Notes: a model not told the origin generated them from the letters alone. DNA of 64,000 nucleotides from Ignavibacteria bacterium (GCA_020852705.1 JADZAP010000021.1:62001-126000); one strand, 5' to 3'; counted from the stretch's first letter, positions 37,170 to 45,769 are shown. Made by a program: numbers and translations.

Positions 37170-38264
37170 ATGCGATTAAAACATCTTGATTTTTTGAGGG
37201 GAATTGCAGTTCTTCTGGTACTTTTCAGACACTATGCCTTATCAATTGTATTATTTAATATTGGGTGGATTGGAGTAGATCTATTTTTTGTACTGAGCGG
37301 ATTTTTGGTTTCAGGATTACTGTTTAAGGAATACATTAAATATGGTAACATTAAACCAATCTTGTTTTTAATCAGAAGAGGATTAAAAATATATCCACTG
37401 TTTTATTTTGCACTTATTTTGAGTTTAATAAGTATTTCTGTTTTTAATTATTTTAAATGGGATCAAAATAATATTTTCAGGGGGGGGGTAATTGCAGAAT
37501 TTTTATTTTTACAAAATTATTTTGGACATATTTGGGATCATACATGGTCTTTAGCGGTTGAAGAACATTTTTATTTTACATTAATTTTGTTAATATTTAT
37601 TTTAACAAAAACAAAAACTCTGCAAAATAAAAAATTATTTATTACCCTATGTATTGCTGTTAGCTTAGGTTGTTTATTGCTGCGCTTCCATAACTACACA
37701 ACAAATATATTTTCAACATATACTCATGTATTTGCGACTCATTTAAGAATAGACTCTTTAATGTTCGGTGTCTTATTATCTTATTTTTACCATTTTCACC
37801 GGGAGAAGTTTGTAATATTTTTTACAAAATACAGAGTATCTTTATTGGTTTTATCAGGAATTATTTTAATTATTCCGTTTATTTTTTTAATTGATTCATT
37901 CTTTATGAATACAACTGGATTAACATTATTATATACTGCTTTTGGCATCATTTTATCGGTTATGGTTGTTAGCGAAAACACGATACAAATTCTAAATAAG
38001 ATATTAGGGCAAAAGATTGTAAATCTGATTTCTAAAATAGGTTTTTATTCGTATTCAATATATCTTTGGCATATAATTGTATTATATATAATTACAATTA
38101 TTATTAAAAATACTGTTAAACCTGAAATACCTATTTATATAGTGTTTACGATATATTTTTTATCATCAATATTCATTGCTATTGGTGCATCTAAATTAAT
38201 TGAACAAAGAGCATTAAAATACAGAGATAAAAAATATCCCAGCAGGTCAAAAAATGTAATGTAA
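37170..38264 (+). CDS. OafA/YrhL-like acyltransferase (acyltransferase 3 family) with a G9 tract
   Basis: A 364-residue integral membrane O-acyltransferase of the acyltransferase 3 family, with about ten helices and no C-terminal SGNH domain. The catalytic motif is LDFLRGIAVLLVLFRHY with Arg10 and His21; GWIGVDLFFVLSGFLVSG and WSLAVEEHFYF are the other family marks. Such enzymes acetylate or otherwise acylate O-antigen, capsule or peptidoglycan sugars. Codons 104-107 (R-G-G-V) are encoded by nine consecutive G residues at 37480-37488, a setting in which length changes switch the frame. Loss of one G places a TAA directly after the tract. The gene diverges from lemA. Confidence 0.92.
   Translation: MRLKHLDFLRGIAVLLVLFRHYALSIVLFNIGWIGVDLFFVLSGFLVSGLLFKEYIKYGNIKPILFLIRRGLKIYPLFYFALILSLISISVFNYFKWDQNNIFRGGVIAEFLFLQNYFGHIWDHTWSLAVEEHFYFTLILLIFILTKTKTLQNKKLFITLCIAVSLGCLLLRFHNYTTNIFSTYTHVFATHLRIDSLMFGVLLSYFYHFHREKFVIFFTKYRVSLLVLSGIILIIPFIFLIDSFFMNTTGLTLLYTAFGIILSVMVVSENTIQILNKILGQKIVNLISKIGFYSYSIYLWHIIVLYIITIIIKNTVKPEIPIYIVFTIYFLSSIFIAIGASKLIEQRALKYRDKKYPSRSKNVM
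37480..37488 (+). repeat. Nine-G homopolymer inside the acyltransferase gene
   Basis: A run of nine G bases in an AT-rich coding region. In the sequenced state the frame is open (AGG GGG GGG GTA). Eight Gs would give an immediate TAA stop, and ten Gs would end about 25 codons later. The tract is typical of slipped-strand phase-variation sites. No other G or C run of this length was seen in the window. Confidence 0.9.
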
Positions 38265-38406
38265 AATTCAGTTCAACATTTTAAAGGTATAATTTATTAT
38301 AGAAATACTTAACTTTAGTTCGTACATATATTATTACTTTGAAATAAAACAGCGAAGGAATTACAGATTTTCATAAAAAATTTATTAGCTAAATTAATAT
38401 TTATTT

Positions 38407-39285
38407 TTATGGAAAACCAAAAATTAAAATACTGATAATTCCTGAAAGCATCATTAATCCGTCAAGATATAAATAAAACCATAAATCTGACCGGGTTTTC
38501 AGACTATATTGATAACCGGCTGCCGATAGTACAGCAGGCAAAAGCATTATTATTGTATCAGTCAGCCCGGTACCTTTAGTAAATAAAACTACAACACATG
38601 CAGCTGATATAATTAGACTTGTATAAAATAATATCTTAATGCCTCTATAGCTTAGCGTTGTTATTAGACTTTTAATGCCAATCAATGTATCGGCTTCCTT
38701 ATCCCGCAGGTCAAATAGAATGCAAATAGCAAAAAGCATGGTAAACCTGTTTACAAAAAATAAATATGAAGAAATATCCCATTGTAAATTGCTGAAAGCA
38801 AGCGGCAGGTAAACGGTTACCAGCGCCCACATAATTGAAAGATAAATAGTTTTGCCAAAAAAATATTTACGAAGATATAAAAATGGTCCTTTAGGAAGCT
38901 TTCCGGAAGAATACAGAAAAGTTAAGAATATTAAAGGAATTAGTTTTAATAAATGTTCCTTTAATATGAACATTGAGTAAATTGTTCCGGCAGAACCCAG
39001 AACAAGCAAGAGTAAAAGCAGCAATCTGTATTTTTTGCTCCAAATATCTCTGGGAGAAAGCTCTCTGTGCCCCGAAGGCAGTAACCAATGGAATGAATAA
39101 CTTGTCAATGTTCCGGAGGCAATAAATATCAACGGATAAAAACCGGTTTTAAAAGAAAAAAGCTTTGCAGTATAAAGTGTCATAATGATACTGCAAATTA
39201 CAATGTATATATTTGAAAAAATTAGGGAAAGCAGAATCTTTTTCAGTATGGAAAATGAGTTATTTTGGTAAGTATTATCAGTCAT
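38407..39285 (-). CDS. UbiA-like prenyltransferase family membrane protein
   Basis: A 292-residue protein with about eight or nine transmembrane helices resembling UbiA-superfamily prenyltransferases. The second Asp-rich motif is visible as LFDLRDKEADTLIGIKSLIT near residue 200. The first motif, N-D-x-x-D between helices 2 and 3, is not present; that position reads HWLLPSGHRELSPRD. These divergent members are common in Bacteroidetes-related genomes and have no assigned product. It may prenylate a small aromatic or lipid acceptor, or be inactive. It is convergent with the acyltransferase gene (142 bases apart) and lies downstream of the DUF190 and crcB genes on the same strand. Confidence 0.7.
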   Translation of the reverse strand: MTDNTYQNNSFSILKKILLSLIFSNIYIVICSIIMTLYTAKLFSFKTGFYPLIFIASGTLTSYSFHWLLPSGHRELSPRDIWSKKYRLLLLLLLVLGSAGTIYSMFILKEHLLKLIPLIFLTFLYSSGKLPKGPFLYLRKYFFGKTIYLSIMWALVTVYLPLAFSNLQWDISSYLFFVNRFTMLFAICILFDLRDKEADTLIGIKSLITTLSYRGIKILFYTSLIISAACVVVLFTKGTGLTDTIIMLLPAVLSAAGYQYSLKTRSDLWFYLYLDGLMMLSGIISILIFGFP

Positions 39286-39353
39286 TGTTAACCGATCAAT
39301 TAGGACGGATGATATTATTTTTTGAGAGAGTAAAAACTTAATTCAGCGTTAGA

Positions 39354-39689
39354 TTAACTTCCGTATTTAATTATCTTTACCTTTTCTTCAGTAATTAATG
39401 AACTACCAATCATATTTGTTTCTTCAAAAACAGCTTTAAGTTTTTGGATATTTTCATCGGTATCTGCAATTTCAATTACAATTGGTAAATCACTAGAAAG
39501 TTCTAAAAGGTCGCTGGAATGTATCAAACTGGCTTTTCCAAATCCCGTAATACCTCTAAGCACAGTAATGCCTGCATATTTGTGCTCTCTTAAATAATTG
39601 GTTAAGTATTTGTATAGATTTTTTCCCTCATACTTATCGCTTTCACCAATAAATATCCTCAGCAGAGTTCCAGTGGATTCTTTTTGCAT
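39354..39689 (-). CDS. DUF190 domain protein
   Basis: A 111-residue cytoplasmic protein of the DUF190 family, a ferredoxin-like PII-type fold. The signature is LRIFIGESDKYEGKNLYKYL, followed by EHKYAGITVLRGITGFGKAS and IVIEIADTDENIQKL. The family is often found next to, or fused with, CrcB; here crcB starts just upstream on the same strand, with 53 bases between the genes. Its role is not known, but the co-occurrence suggests modulation of the fluoride channel. Confidence 0.92.
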   Translation of the reverse strand: MQKESTGTLLRIFIGESDKYEGKNLYKYLTNYLREHKYAGITVLRGITGFGKASLIHSSDLLELSSDLPIVIEIADTDENIQKLKAVFEETNMIGSSLITEEKVKIIKYGS

Positions 39690-39742
39690 AATTATTTTTT
39701 AATTCAATCTTATATAAAATAACAATTATAAATGATATTAAA

Positions 39743-40117
39743 TTACTTCGTAACAATTAAGGCAAGCTCCCTGCCTGCATATACAGCCATAATACATAGC
39801 ACAACGTTAAGCACTATGTTTAGAGTAAACAATATTACCTGATTAAGTTCTGCAATCCTAAATGATTCATAAGCAAAAGATGACATTGTGGTAAATCCCC
39901 CAAGTATTCCAATAGTGATAAAATCACGAAGTTCAGGTGAAATGTTTCTGCCGGCAGTAACGGAGTACATAACGAAGCCAAGAATAAAACTTCCAATTAC
40001 ATTTACTGTAAGTGTTCCAAGAGGAAATGACGGTAAAAAATTATTAAGCCAGCGCGAAAGCAGGTATCTTGAAATTGCCCCAATAAACCCGCCTATGCCA
40101 ATATAGATAATTGTCAT
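39743..40117 (-). CDS. crcB: CrcB/Fluc fluoride channel
   Basis: A 124-residue small membrane protein with four helices. Family marks are GGFIGAISRYLLSRW, PLGTLTVNVIGSFILGFV with the conserved Asn in helix 2, and GILGGFTTMSSFAYES with the T-x-S-(S/T)F region that lines the pore and binds the central Na+. CrcB proteins are dual-topology dimeric channels that expel fluoride. A single copy is consistent with a homodimer. I found no fluoride-riboswitch (crcB motif) consensus in the 72 bases upstream. Confidence 0.95.
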   Translation of the reverse strand: MTIIYIGIGGFIGAISRYLLSRWLNNFLPSFPLGTLTVNVIGSFILGFVMYSVTAGRNISPELRDFITIGILGGFTTMSSFAYESFRIAELNQVILFTLNIVLNVVLCIMAVYAGRELALIVTK

Positions 40118-40189
40118 TTTGTTATAAAATAATGTATAAAATATATTTTATAAAGGTATAACAACATAACAGATTAATTATAACTTTAT

Positions 40190-41278
40190 TTATGCTGAAG
40201 ATTGCAATTTATTTACAGAAAAATTATCTTTTGGTTTTGTAAAAACCGCAATTGCAATTATATTCACAAAAAACCCTAAAATGGCAATCCCGTTTATCAT
40301 ACCAGCCCAATCTTTATAAGGGGTAGCTGCAGGAAACACTGCAAGGATACGCATTATTAAAGAAATGTTGAGAATTGCATACCACACATAAAGCGATTTT
40401 CCGAATGGAGATAATTTAAACTTAAGAACTGCCGGAAGAATTACGGGAGCATGAGCAAAAATCATCATGAATACAAATCCCAAAAAGAAAGCATGAAGAG
40501 ACGCATCATAAAATAAACCGAAAAGAATTCCAGCAGCAAATAAAATTCCGGAAATAATAAGCCATATATATCCTGTGGTAAGCATTAAACCTGAATAAAA
40601 ACTTTGCCCGGGTTTTTTAAGGGAGTGTTTAGCCATATCAAACTTTAAGAGCCATATTGCACATCCTATAAGAGAAATTGCGGATGCGGCTCCTCCCCAA
40701 GTGTGGAACGGCTGGAAAATTCCTGCTATAAGTAATGCAAGTAATATCAATAAAACATTTTGCTTCAGCTTTACATTTTTTAAAATAACAAATCTGGAAA
40801 GCTCCAGCCTTTCACCGGTAATTGTAAAAAATAAAAATGCAATCCACCACATAACAGCATTAGGGTAAAATGAAGTACTGAATAAAACTGCATTCCCAAT
40901 TAGATAACACATTGCACCCGCAAGCATTATTAATATATGAATACCGCCATGCTTCATGTAAATAATATAATATATTGTGCACATTCCCAATCCGCCGAGC
41001 ATTAGAAATACATAAGCAATTTTGGGAGTTTCTGCAATAAAGAATATTATACTTAATGAATTTATTACCGGAACAAGAAGAGCAGCTTTGTTTGGAAAAC
41101 TTACAGAGCGCTCAAGCGCAATCAGTGTTCCGAGAAAAGAGCCAATCATTAAAGCTCCGTGCTCACCCGAGGGTACTACAAAAGGAAGATTCCATCCAAT
41201 TCTGAACCAGCCGGTTAAAATACCGGTTAGCAGACCAATAAAAACTAACGGGAGAATAAGTAAATTTTTATTCTTCAT
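40190..41278 (-). CDS. Polytopic NnrS-like membrane protein
   Basis: A 362-residue membrane protein with about twelve helices and conserved His-containing helices: VPSGEHGALMIGSFLGTLIA, GDASLHAFFLGFVFMM-like LHAFFLGFVFMMIFAHAPVI, and ITGERLELSRFV. This pattern resembles the NnrS superfamily, heme-containing membrane proteins tied to nitric oxide stress and denitrification, though the match is not strong. An FNR-type palindrome lies about 55-65 bases before the start (41331-41344), which fits control by oxygen or NO. The protein is shorter than typical NnrS by some tens of residues. Alternative: a related heme or copper membrane family of unknown role. Confidence 0.55.
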   Translation of the reverse strand: MKNKNLLILPLVFIGLLTGILTGWFRIGWNLPFVVPSGEHGALMIGSFLGTLIALERSVSFPNKAALLVPVINSLSIIFFIAETPKIAYVFLMLGGLGMCTIYYIIYMKHGGIHILIMLAGAMCYLIGNAVLFSTSFYPNAVMWWIAFLFFTITGERLELSRFVILKNVKLKQNVLLILLALLIAGIFQPFHTWGGAASAISLIGCAIWLLKFDMAKHSLKKPGQSFYSGLMLTTGYIWLIISGILFAAGILFGLFYDASLHAFFLGFVFMMIFAHAPVILPAVLKFKLSPFGKSLYVWYAILNISLIMRILAVFPAATPYKDWAGMINGIAILGFFVNIIAIAVFTKPKDNFSVNKLQSSA

Positions 41279-41300
41279 AATTATATATAATGCGATACCA

Positions 41301-41308
41301 CAAATTTA
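41301..41308 (-). promoter_or_regulatory. Bacteroidetes-type -7 element (TAAATTTG) for the NnrS-like gene
   Basis: On the minus strand this octamer matches TAnnTTTG exactly. If its first T is at -12, transcription would begin near 41296 with an 18-base leader. The FNR-type box is then centred about 41.5 bases upstream of the start. Confidence 0.5.
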
Positions 41309-41330
41309 CAAATTTTTATATCAGTATGAA

Positions 41331-41344
41331 TTGACTTAAATCAA
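41331..41344. promoter_or_regulatory. FNR/CRP-family operator-like palindrome
   Basis: TTGACTTAAATCAA matches the FNR/DNR consensus TTGAT-N4-ATCAA at nine of ten defined positions. It is centred 29.5 bases from the -7-like element of the NnrS-like gene, the spacing expected for a class II activator site. Confidence 0.6.
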
Positions 41345-41539
41345 AGCAAAAAATAGAATCAGACAGAAAAACATCAGATATAAACTAAGGATATAACATT
41401 TATTTAGGATATTAACGTTTCTCAGAAAATTAAATCTAAAAGTGATGTGTGCAAATTATATCTGATAAAATTTTTTATCCCTTATTCATTTTATAATAGC
41501 GTTGTAAATATAATATTTCAGTTATTCCCTTTAACTTGG

Positions 41540-41571
41540 ATTGCAACACTTCCCAATAATCCTTAAACTTG
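41540..41571 (+). promoter_or_regulatory. Candidate promoter of the 41591 outer-membrane gene
   Basis: ATTG at 41540-41543 and TAAACTTG at 41564-41571, separated by 20 bases, resemble the TTTG / TAnnTTTG pair of Bacteroidetes-type sigma factors. The start codon follows 20 bases later. Confidence 0.4.
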
Positions 41572-41590
41572 CAAATATTAATTTTTTAAT

Positions 41591-42469
41591 ATGAAAACAA
41601 CAGCTTCAATTTTTTTTATATTTAATATATTTTTAAGCATTCACATATTTTCACAATGCAGTGATGCAGGTGTTTGCATTATTGGCAAACATACCCTTAG
41701 CGAATCAATAAAAAATAAAAATCTTATTTATTTTGGTGCCAATTACGGATATACGGGTAAAGACCCTGATATAAACGGCAGTTTTAATGATATAAGTATT
41801 GTTACATTCAGAGTTGAAACAGATTTTTCTCTTGGCAAAGAATTCAGATTTAATGCTTCAGTACCATACTCTTTTATAAACGGACCTTTGGGAGAAAACA
41901 ACGGGCTTGGAGATTTTGAAGCAGTTATTTCAAAAACATTTAATATTCACAAAAAACTTAAGCTTACATTTTTACTTGGAGGCAAACTTGCTTTGGGTAA
42001 AGTAAACTCAAAAGATTCACTTCCGCAGAGATATATGCCGGGATTAGGGACAAATGATCTGATAGCAGGGGCAATGATTACCGGGGTGAATTATTATTTC
42101 GGCATAGGATATCAAAAACCTTTTGGGCGAAGCGCTAACTATGTTACAAGACTGAAGCGGGGAGATGATGCGTTCTTTAGAGCAGGATTTTATGAAGTGT
42201 TCAATAAAATTAGCATTAGAGCTGAGATACTGACGATACTTAGAGTTCAGCCATCAAGTGTATTAACAGCATACACGCCAGAAACATTTACAAAAATTTC
42301 AAACAGCAACGAAACGCAGGTTAATCTGCTGGCTAATTTAATATATCAGGCAAGTGAAAATATTTCGCTTACTGCAGAGGCGGTACTGCCATTATTAAAG
42401 CGAGATTATAACATTGACGGACTAAAACGTAAACTTAGCTTTAGGGGAGCTGTTGGTTATAATTTTTAA
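41591..42469 (+). CDS. Outer-membrane beta-barrel protein (transporter-like)
   Basis: A 292-residue exported protein. Residues 1-20 form a signal peptide ending near FSQC. The mature part consists of alternating strands ending in aromatic residues (IYFGANYGYTG, FRFNASVPYSFIN, LTFLLGGKLALGK, YYFGIGYQKPFG) and finishes with FRGAVGYNF; a C-terminal Phe is typical of outer-membrane barrels. An N-terminal CSDAGVC motif precedes the barrel. It resembles outer-membrane proteins annotated as transporter-like in Ignavibacteria, but the cargo is unknown. It is followed 37 bases later by the DUF1287 gene, probably in one transcript. Confidence 0.75.
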   Translation: MKTTASIFFIFNIFLSIHIFSQCSDAGVCIIGKHTLSESIKNKNLIYFGANYGYTGKDPDINGSFNDISIVTFRVETDFSLGKEFRFNASVPYSFINGPLGENNGLGDFEAVISKTFNIHKKLKLTFLLGGKLALGKVNSKDSLPQRYMPGLGTNDLIAGAMITGVNYYFGIGYQKPFGRSANYVTRLKRGDDAFFRAGFYEVFNKISIRAEILTILRVQPSSVLTAYTPETFTKISNSNETQVNLLANLIYQASENISLTAEAVLPLLKRDYNIDGLKRKLSFRGAVGYNF

Positions 42470-42506
42470 ATTGTTAGATAAATAGATATTAAATCTTCAT
42501 CAGAAA

Positions 42507-43199
42507 GTGAAATATATTTTATTGATATTTTTGTTTTATTTTCTTTCCTGCTCCAAACAGGATCTTAAATCAGATAATTCAGAAAAAAGCAGCATAACAG
42601 ATTCACTTAAACCCGAAAATGTTTTATTATCAGAAAACCAGAAGAAAGTTCTTGCCGGTGCAAAAGAATGCCTTAGCACAGGATTTAAGTATGATATGAC
42701 AATGGGTTATTATGTTTGTACGTACAAAGATGGCGAAAACACCGGCTCAAAGGTTTTCCCCGGGGGAGATATTGATCCAAGCATTGGCGTTTGCACAGAT
42801 GTAATAATTCGCGCCTCGCGTCTTGGCGGGGTTTGCGATCTGCAGGAAGAAATTTACAATGACCTTAAAGCTCAATGGAGCGACTATCCAATGTCCCGTT
42901 GGTCTGCCAAAAAACCTGACCCCAACATTGATCAGCGAAGAGTACCTGTACTTATGGTTTGGTTCAGTAAATACTGGCAAAAGCTTGATGTATTGAATGA
43001 AATTGAATACCAGCCCGGTGATATTGTTGCATGGGATATGAATGATGACGGATGGGGTGACCATATAGGGATTGTTTCAGATAAATCGGTAAATAGTATT
43101 CCGTATTTAATTCACAACTTCCCCAATCCCGGTTACGTTGCCGAAGAAGATGTGCTGCACGAATGGACAATAATTGGAAGCTACAGAGTAAAGGATTAA
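42507..43199 (+). CDS. DUF1287 domain lipoprotein
   Basis: A 230-residue protein starting with GTG. The signal peptide ends in FYFLSC, with Cys15 as the likely lipidated residue, followed by a short polar linker. The domain carries PGGDIDPSIGVCTDVIIRASR with an invariant Cys, and DDGWGDHIGIVSD plus YLIHNFPNPGY with His residues, as in DUF1287. The Cys/His arrangement recalls NlpC/P60-type papain-like peptidases or amidases, so cell-wall hydrolysis is possible but unproven. It is located in the periplasm, attached to a membrane. It is downstream of the outer-membrane barrel gene. Confidence 0.87.
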   Translation: MKYILLIFLFYFLSCSKQDLKSDNSEKSSITDSLKPENVLLSENQKKVLAGAKECLSTGFKYDMTMGYYVCTYKDGENTGSKVFPGGDIDPSIGVCTDVIIRASRLGGVCDLQEEIYNDLKAQWSDYPMSRWSAKKPDPNIDQRRVPVLMVWFSKYWQKLDVLNEIEYQPGDIVAWDMNDDGWGDHIGIVSDKSVNSIPYLIHNFPNPGYVAEEDVLHEWTIIGSYRVKD

Positions 43200-43354
43200 A
43201 AATTTTTTTTGTATATTAATATTTCCGGTACACGTTTTGAACAAAAAATGAAACAGTTGTTGAATATATTTACCAACCGCTATATTGCTTAACGACCATG
43301 ATAAAATTTTCATACAGTAACAAATCATATTTTTATCAAAATAAATAAAAAACA

Positions 43355-45757
43355 ATGAGAACTGTTTATCATTGGGGTACTTTTCCATTATTTTTATTAT
43401 TAATTTTAACCACCACAACTATAAGCCAGTCATTACGCTCTGTTAATTATCAGGGAGCGGGCTGGGTAACTGCAGTTAAATATACATCAAACGGAGCAAG
43501 GCTTTATGCAAGAACAGATGTAGGCGGTGTATTCCGAAGTGATAATGGAGGCAACAGCTGGCAGTTTATTTCAAGCTATGCAGCAACATTTTCGGGTTTG
43601 TATATACAAGGTCTTGCACTTCATCCTTCAAATAACAATATTATTTATATTGCCTGCGGTACTTCATACAGACCTGCAGATGAAGGACGAGGAGTGTGGA
43701 AAACAACTGATGGGGGTTCAACTTGGTTACATGTTTTGCAGAATGTAAACTTTAGCGGCAATGATGATATACGGTGGGGAGGAGAGTGTATTGCAATAGA
43801 CGAGGGAAATCCTGAAATAGTTTATGCAGGCGGCAGAGAGAGCGGGATATACAAATCAACTAATGGCGGAGCAACATGGAGTATTGTTGCAGCGTCAAAC
43901 GTTGTTACAGGAAATATTTCTACCATAACTATCAGACCCGGTACCTCAGGTAACTCAGCTGAAATTTGGACAGGTTCACAGGGTAATGCAGGTGTGTGGA
44001 GATCTGTAAACGGAGGTTCAACCTGGACACAACTTAGAAACTCTGGGGATGTAGAGGGAATTGTTTTCAGGATTGCTGTAAAAACAGATGGAACAGCTTT
44101 TGTTGCATATAATGAAAGTCTTGCAAGATATAACGGTACATGGACAAATATTCCCGGATTCAGCGGTGCAGGAAGTCTGGCAGCAGTATTTTTTATGGGT
44201 ACTGAAAATAAAATCATAGCAAGCCGTATGAATTATACAAAGCTTTCTATTGACGGAGGTCAAACTTTTCCGCAGGTTCTGCCAATGACCATGCAGGGAC
44301 CTCTGCCAAAACATTCTTACAACTGGGTAGTTGTTGACTGGGCAAGGAATCATTTTATGCAAAATCCGGTAAATTCAAATGAGTGGTATATGTCAGGGGG
44401 ATTTGGATGCCTTAAATCTACCGATGCTGGACAAAACTGGAGATATAAGACAGATGGTATTAATATTCCTGTTATGTACCGGACACATTTTCATGTAACA
44501 AATCCTAACTATGTTTATTTACCTATGGGTGACCTTACAATGGGCAGATTAACTGATGGGGGAGCAAGCGGAGAAATTACAGATTATGCATTTTATTCAT
44601 TTGCTGTACTTCAGGATTTTTCTAATGCAACAGCTGTATTAACAACAACAGCAAACCCCAATAAGAATTATATTGTTGGGGGAAATATTTACAGCGGAGA
44701 AATATCTGGGGTATTTGTAACAAATAACAACGGTGCAAATTATACAAAAGTAATAACAAATGGTTTGCCTGCAGGTAATAATAGAGCAATAATAAATGGT
44801 GTTGCAAGTGATGCAAATGAAAACCAGCTAATAGTATTTGTAGGCGGGGATTATTCAAACGCCGGTACAGAGGGCGGAATATACTGGAGCTCTAATGGCG
44901 GACAAAACTTTACAAAATCAAACGGCATACCGCAAAACATTATAGCACCCGGAGTATTTTATTCAAATTATGGGCTGGCAAAAGATCCGGCAAATACTTC
45001 AAAACGGTATGGATACTTTGAAGGTGACGGAGGAGGATTTTATGAAAGCGGAGATGAAGGCAAAAACTGGACTTTAAAAAGCAATATAATTTCGGGATAC
45101 AAGCCATCAGGAACGCTTAGCGTTCACCCCTCAACTCCAAATCTTTTTTATCTTGCTCTATCATATACAGGTCTCTATAAATCTGTTGATGGAGGAAATA
45201 CATGGAACAATATGGATGGCTGGATAAGTGCGTGGCAGGTTGATTCCCGCGGAAATGTGATTGTAGCTTTTGGACAAAGAACAGGCGATACTTATGATAA
45301 GATATACAAATCAACTAATAATGGAAGCACATGGGAACTTATTACAACAGGAGTATATAAACTGCCTAACACAACAAGTCTTGTTATAAATCCGCATAAT
45401 ATTAATCAGCTTTGGATTGGCACAACAGGTAACGGTACATTTATTTATGACGGTTTGACAATTGGTATTACAAATATTTCAACTGAAGTACCTGCAGAAT
45501 ACAAACTCGAGCAGAATTACCCTAACCCGTTTAACCCGACAACTAATATCACCATTGATATCCAAAAGTCGGCAAACGTAAAACTCGTGGTCTATGATAT
45601 AAGAGGTAAAGAAGTTGCTACCTTGGTTAACGAAGAAATAAAGCCCGGAACCTACAATGTAGATTTCAACGCTTCAAACTTAACCTCAGGCACTTACTTT
45701 TACCGCATGACTGCCGGTTCTTTCTCTGAAACTAAAAAAATGGTTTTAATTAAATAA
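43355..45757 (+). CDS. GH74-like beta-propeller protein with T9SS sorting domain
   Basis: An 800-residue secreted protein. After a signal peptide (residues 1-25) comes a tandem-propeller module rich in BNR-type loops (S-x-D-x-G-x-x-W): GGVFRSDNGGNSWQF, GIYKSTNGGATWSIV, GVWRSVNGGSTWTQL, GLYKSVDGGNTWNNM. The first blade, WVTAVKY ... LYARTDVGGVFRSD, matches the start of GH74 xyloglucanases, where the Asp (here Asp55) is catalytic. A second candidate Asp is Asp393 in PMGDLTMG. The last ~85 residues are a T9SS sorting domain (NYPNPFNPTTNI ... KKMVLIK). It may cut beta-glucans at the cell surface or outside; it could also be a non-enzymatic propeller. Confidence 0.82.
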   Translation: MRTVYHWGTFPLFLLLILTTTTISQSLRSVNYQGAGWVTAVKYTSNGARLYARTDVGGVFRSDNGGNSWQFISSYAATFSGLYIQGLALHPSNNNIIYIACGTSYRPADEGRGVWKTTDGGSTWLHVLQNVNFSGNDDIRWGGECIAIDEGNPEIVYAGGRESGIYKSTNGGATWSIVAASNVVTGNISTITIRPGTSGNSAEIWTGSQGNAGVWRSVNGGSTWTQLRNSGDVEGIVFRIAVKTDGTAFVAYNESLARYNGTWTNIPGFSGAGSLAAVFFMGTENKIIASRMNYTKLSIDGGQTFPQVLPMTMQGPLPKHSYNWVVVDWARNHFMQNPVNSNEWYMSGGFGCLKSTDAGQNWRYKTDGINIPVMYRTHFHVTNPNYVYLPMGDLTMGRLTDGGASGEITDYAFYSFAVLQDFSNATAVLTTTANPNKNYIVGGNIYSGEISGVFVTNNNGANYTKVITNGLPAGNNRAIINGVASDANENQLIVFVGGDYSNAGTEGGIYWSSNGGQNFTKSNGIPQNIIAPGVFYSNYGLAKDPANTSKRYGYFEGDGGGFYESGDEGKNWTLKSNIISGYKPSGTLSVHPSTPNLFYLALSYTGLYKSVDGGNTWNNMDGWISAWQVDSRGNVIVAFGQRTGDTYDKIYKSTNNGSTWELITTGVYKLPNTTSLVINPHNINQLWIGTTGNGTFIYDGLTIGITNISTEVPAEYKLEQNYPNPFNPTTNITIDIQKSANVKLVVYDIRGKEVATLVNEEIKPGTYNVDFNASNLTSGTYFYRMTAGSFSETKKMVLIK

Positions 45758-45769
45758 ATTTAAAATAAA

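Larger units (their letters stand above)
41279..41590. other. Divergent intergenic region between the NnrS-like and outer-membrane genes
   Basis: A 312-base non-coding gap. It holds the FNR-type palindrome (41331-41344) and the minus-strand -7-like element that serve the NnrS-like gene, plus a plus-strand promoter-like pair before the outer-membrane gene. Nothing else was recognised; the middle part (41350-41530) is plain AT-rich sequence. Confidence 0.6.

Noticed and set aside
40118..40189. Fluoride riboswitch (crcB motif) before crcB
   Set aside because: The short AT-rich gap has none of the conserved riboswitch segments.
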